Shown one piece after another: positions 63,085 to 64,000 of a DNA stretch of 64,000 nucleotides. Position 1 is the stretch's first letter. Every line of letters begins with the position of its first letter. Both the position numbers and the translations under genes were made by a program. The notes under the pieces were generated by a model. It was given only the letters and a program-made list of their open reading frames with translations. It made no database searches and had not been told where the DNA came from. The DNA lies in assembly GCF_019968905.1 (NCBI RefSeq), contig NZ_CP079946.1:6235356-6299355 (forward strand), given 5' to 3'. The DNA comes from Corallococcus sp. EGB (lineage in GTDB: Bacteria > Myxococcota > Myxococcia > Myxococcales > Myxococcaceae).

Positions 63085-64000
63085 ATGATCAAGAGCGATT
63101 CCCCGAGCCCTGAGGCCCCGGGAACGGATCCGCTCATCGGCCGGACGTTGAACGGCCGCTTCAGCATTCTGGAGCCCCTGGGCGTGGGTGGAATGGGCAA
63201 GGTGTACCGCGCCCTGCAGGCACCTTTGGAGCGCGTGGTCGCGCTCAAGGTGCTGAACCCCAACTTCCCGAGCAGCCGCGACCCCGGCTTCCAGAAGCGC
63301 TTCCTGCGCGAGGCGTCGCTGACGTCGAAGCTGCGGCACCCGAACACCGTCACCGTCATCGACTACGGGCAGACGGACGACGGCATCTACTACATCGCGA
63401 TGGAGTACCTGGAGGGTCGCACGCTCGCGCAGGTGCTGGGGCAGGCCGGTCCCCTGCCCTGGGCCCGCGCGGTGTCGGTGGCCCAGCAGGTGTGCCGCTC
63501 GCTGCGTGAAGCGCACAGCCTGGGGATCATCCACCGCGACCTGAAGCCCGCGAACATCATGATCCTCAACGAGGCGGATCAGGACCTGGTCAAGGTCCTG
63601 GACTTCGGCCTCGTGAAGTCCGTGGCGCCGCAGCAGGAGGGGCCGGTCAGCCCCGAAATCACCCAGAACGGCACGTTCCTGGGCTCGCCGCAGTACATGG
63701 CGCCGGAGCAGGCGCGCAACGTGGCGGACGCGCGCAGCGACGTGTACTCGCTGGGCATCATGCTGTTCCAGATGCTGATGGGCCGGCCGCCCTTCATCGC
63801 GCGCGACCACATCGAGCTCATCTTCGCCCACTACAAGGAACCGCCCCCCACCTTCCAGGCCGTGCGCCCGGATCTCGCCGTCCCGGCGGAGATTGAAATG
63901 GTGGTGCGCCGCTGCCTGGAGAAGGATCCGGCGAGGCGCTTCCAGACGATGGACGAGTTGCTCGAGGGCCTGCGCGAGGCGCACATGGCCGCGGGCGGCA
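63085..64000 (+). CDS. eukaryote-like Ser/Thr protein kinase, truncated by window end
   Basis: About 305 codons are visible from ATG 63085, with TAGGGGA upstream; the 3' part lies beyond the right edge. The kinase domain (~25-290) is complete: Gly loop GVGGMGKVYRA, VALKVLN (ATP Lys), IIHRDLKPANIMIL (catalytic loop), LDFGLVKS (metal Asp) and GSPQYMAPEQARN. It belongs to the Hanks-type bacterial kinases that are abundant in myxobacteria. What follows the kinase domain (for example membrane anchor, PASTA or TPR) cannot be seen. Confidence 0.92.
   Translation, partial: MIKSDSPSPEAPGTDPLIGRTLNGRFSILEPLGVGGMGKVYRALQAPLERVVALKVLNPNFPSSRDPGFQKRFLREASLTSKLRHPNTVTVIDYGQTDDGIYYIAMEYLEGRTLAQVLGQAGPLPWARAVSVAQQVCRSLREAHSLGIIHRDLKPANIMILNEADQDLVKVLDFGLVKSVAPQQEGPVSPEITQNGTFLGSPQYMAPEQARNVADARSDVYSLGIMLFQMLMGRPPFIARDHIELIFAHYKEPPPTFQAVRPDLAVPAEIEMVVRRCLEKDPARRFQTMDELLEGLREAHMAAGG

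Overview
The window is 64 kb of GC-rich DNA with strong third-position GC bias, gene density near 95% and no mobile elements. The gene content points to a myxobacterium of the Myxococcus/Corallococcus/Pyxidicoccus group. It has an MglA-type GTPase, a chemosensory operon with a CheA-REC hybrid, a DUF4388 (PATAN) protein, a MopE-type lipoprotein, a eukaryote-like Ser/Thr kinase and many lipoproteins. This assignment is inferred from gene families; no marker gene was searched. I saw no tRNA, rRNA, CRISPR array, IS element or prophage.

Layout. 1-3.7 kb: a PaaI-type thioesterase cut by the left edge, a membrane-anchored sulfatase-fold enzyme and a divergent class III adenylate/guanylate cyclase. 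3.8-9.9 kb: a complex I operon (nuoC-D-G-H-I) behind a clear sigma70-type promoter and closed by a hairpin terminator; then a [2Fe-2S] thioredoxin-like ferredoxin and a lipoprotein hydrolase. 11.5-17.8 kb: a CHASE2-cyclase and three myxobacterial-type proteins, two of them lipoproteins. 17.9-19.7 kb: five small membrane-associated proteins of YqjD/YtxH/DUF3618/Holin-X type. 19.8-23.8 kb: an EEP nuclease/phosphatase, an M23 peptidase, a TetR regulator with a near-perfect operator and an XRE regulator. 23.9-31.7 kb: leftward genes accD-folC-hydrolase-AMIN protein-lptD. 31.8-33.2 kb: a cyclic-nucleotide phosphodiesterase next to a Crp-type protein. 33.3-42.7 kb: purM-purN-DUF523, a 3-hydroxyisobutyryl-CoA hydrolase, a HAD phosphatase, an FAD oxidoreductase, rpmB, murQ, anmK and an MglA-like GTPase. 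42.8-50.7 kb: a PATAN protein, a metalloenzyme, a zinc peptidase lipoprotein, a large GH13 enzyme and an exported TldD-like peptidase. 50.8-54.2 kb: a UDP-sugar dehydrogenase and a heparinase II/III-like protein. 54.5-62.8 kb: a degenerate histidine kinase and a six-gene chemosensory operon whose composition matches the Che4 operon described in M. xanthus. 63.1 kb to the end: a truncated Ser/Thr kinase.

How the genes fit together. Three themes recur. Cyclic nucleotide signalling is represented by two cyclases, one phosphodiesterase and one cAMP-receptor-type protein. Envelope building and recycling is represented by lptD with an AMIN protein, murQ-anmK, an M23 peptidase and polysaccharide enzymes. 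Motility-type signalling is represented by the Che operon, the MglA-like GTPase and the PATAN protein. No single locus is clearly a new system. The best candidates for closer study are the anmK-GTPase coupling, the lptD-AMIN neighbourhood and the split nuo operon with histidine-rich tails.
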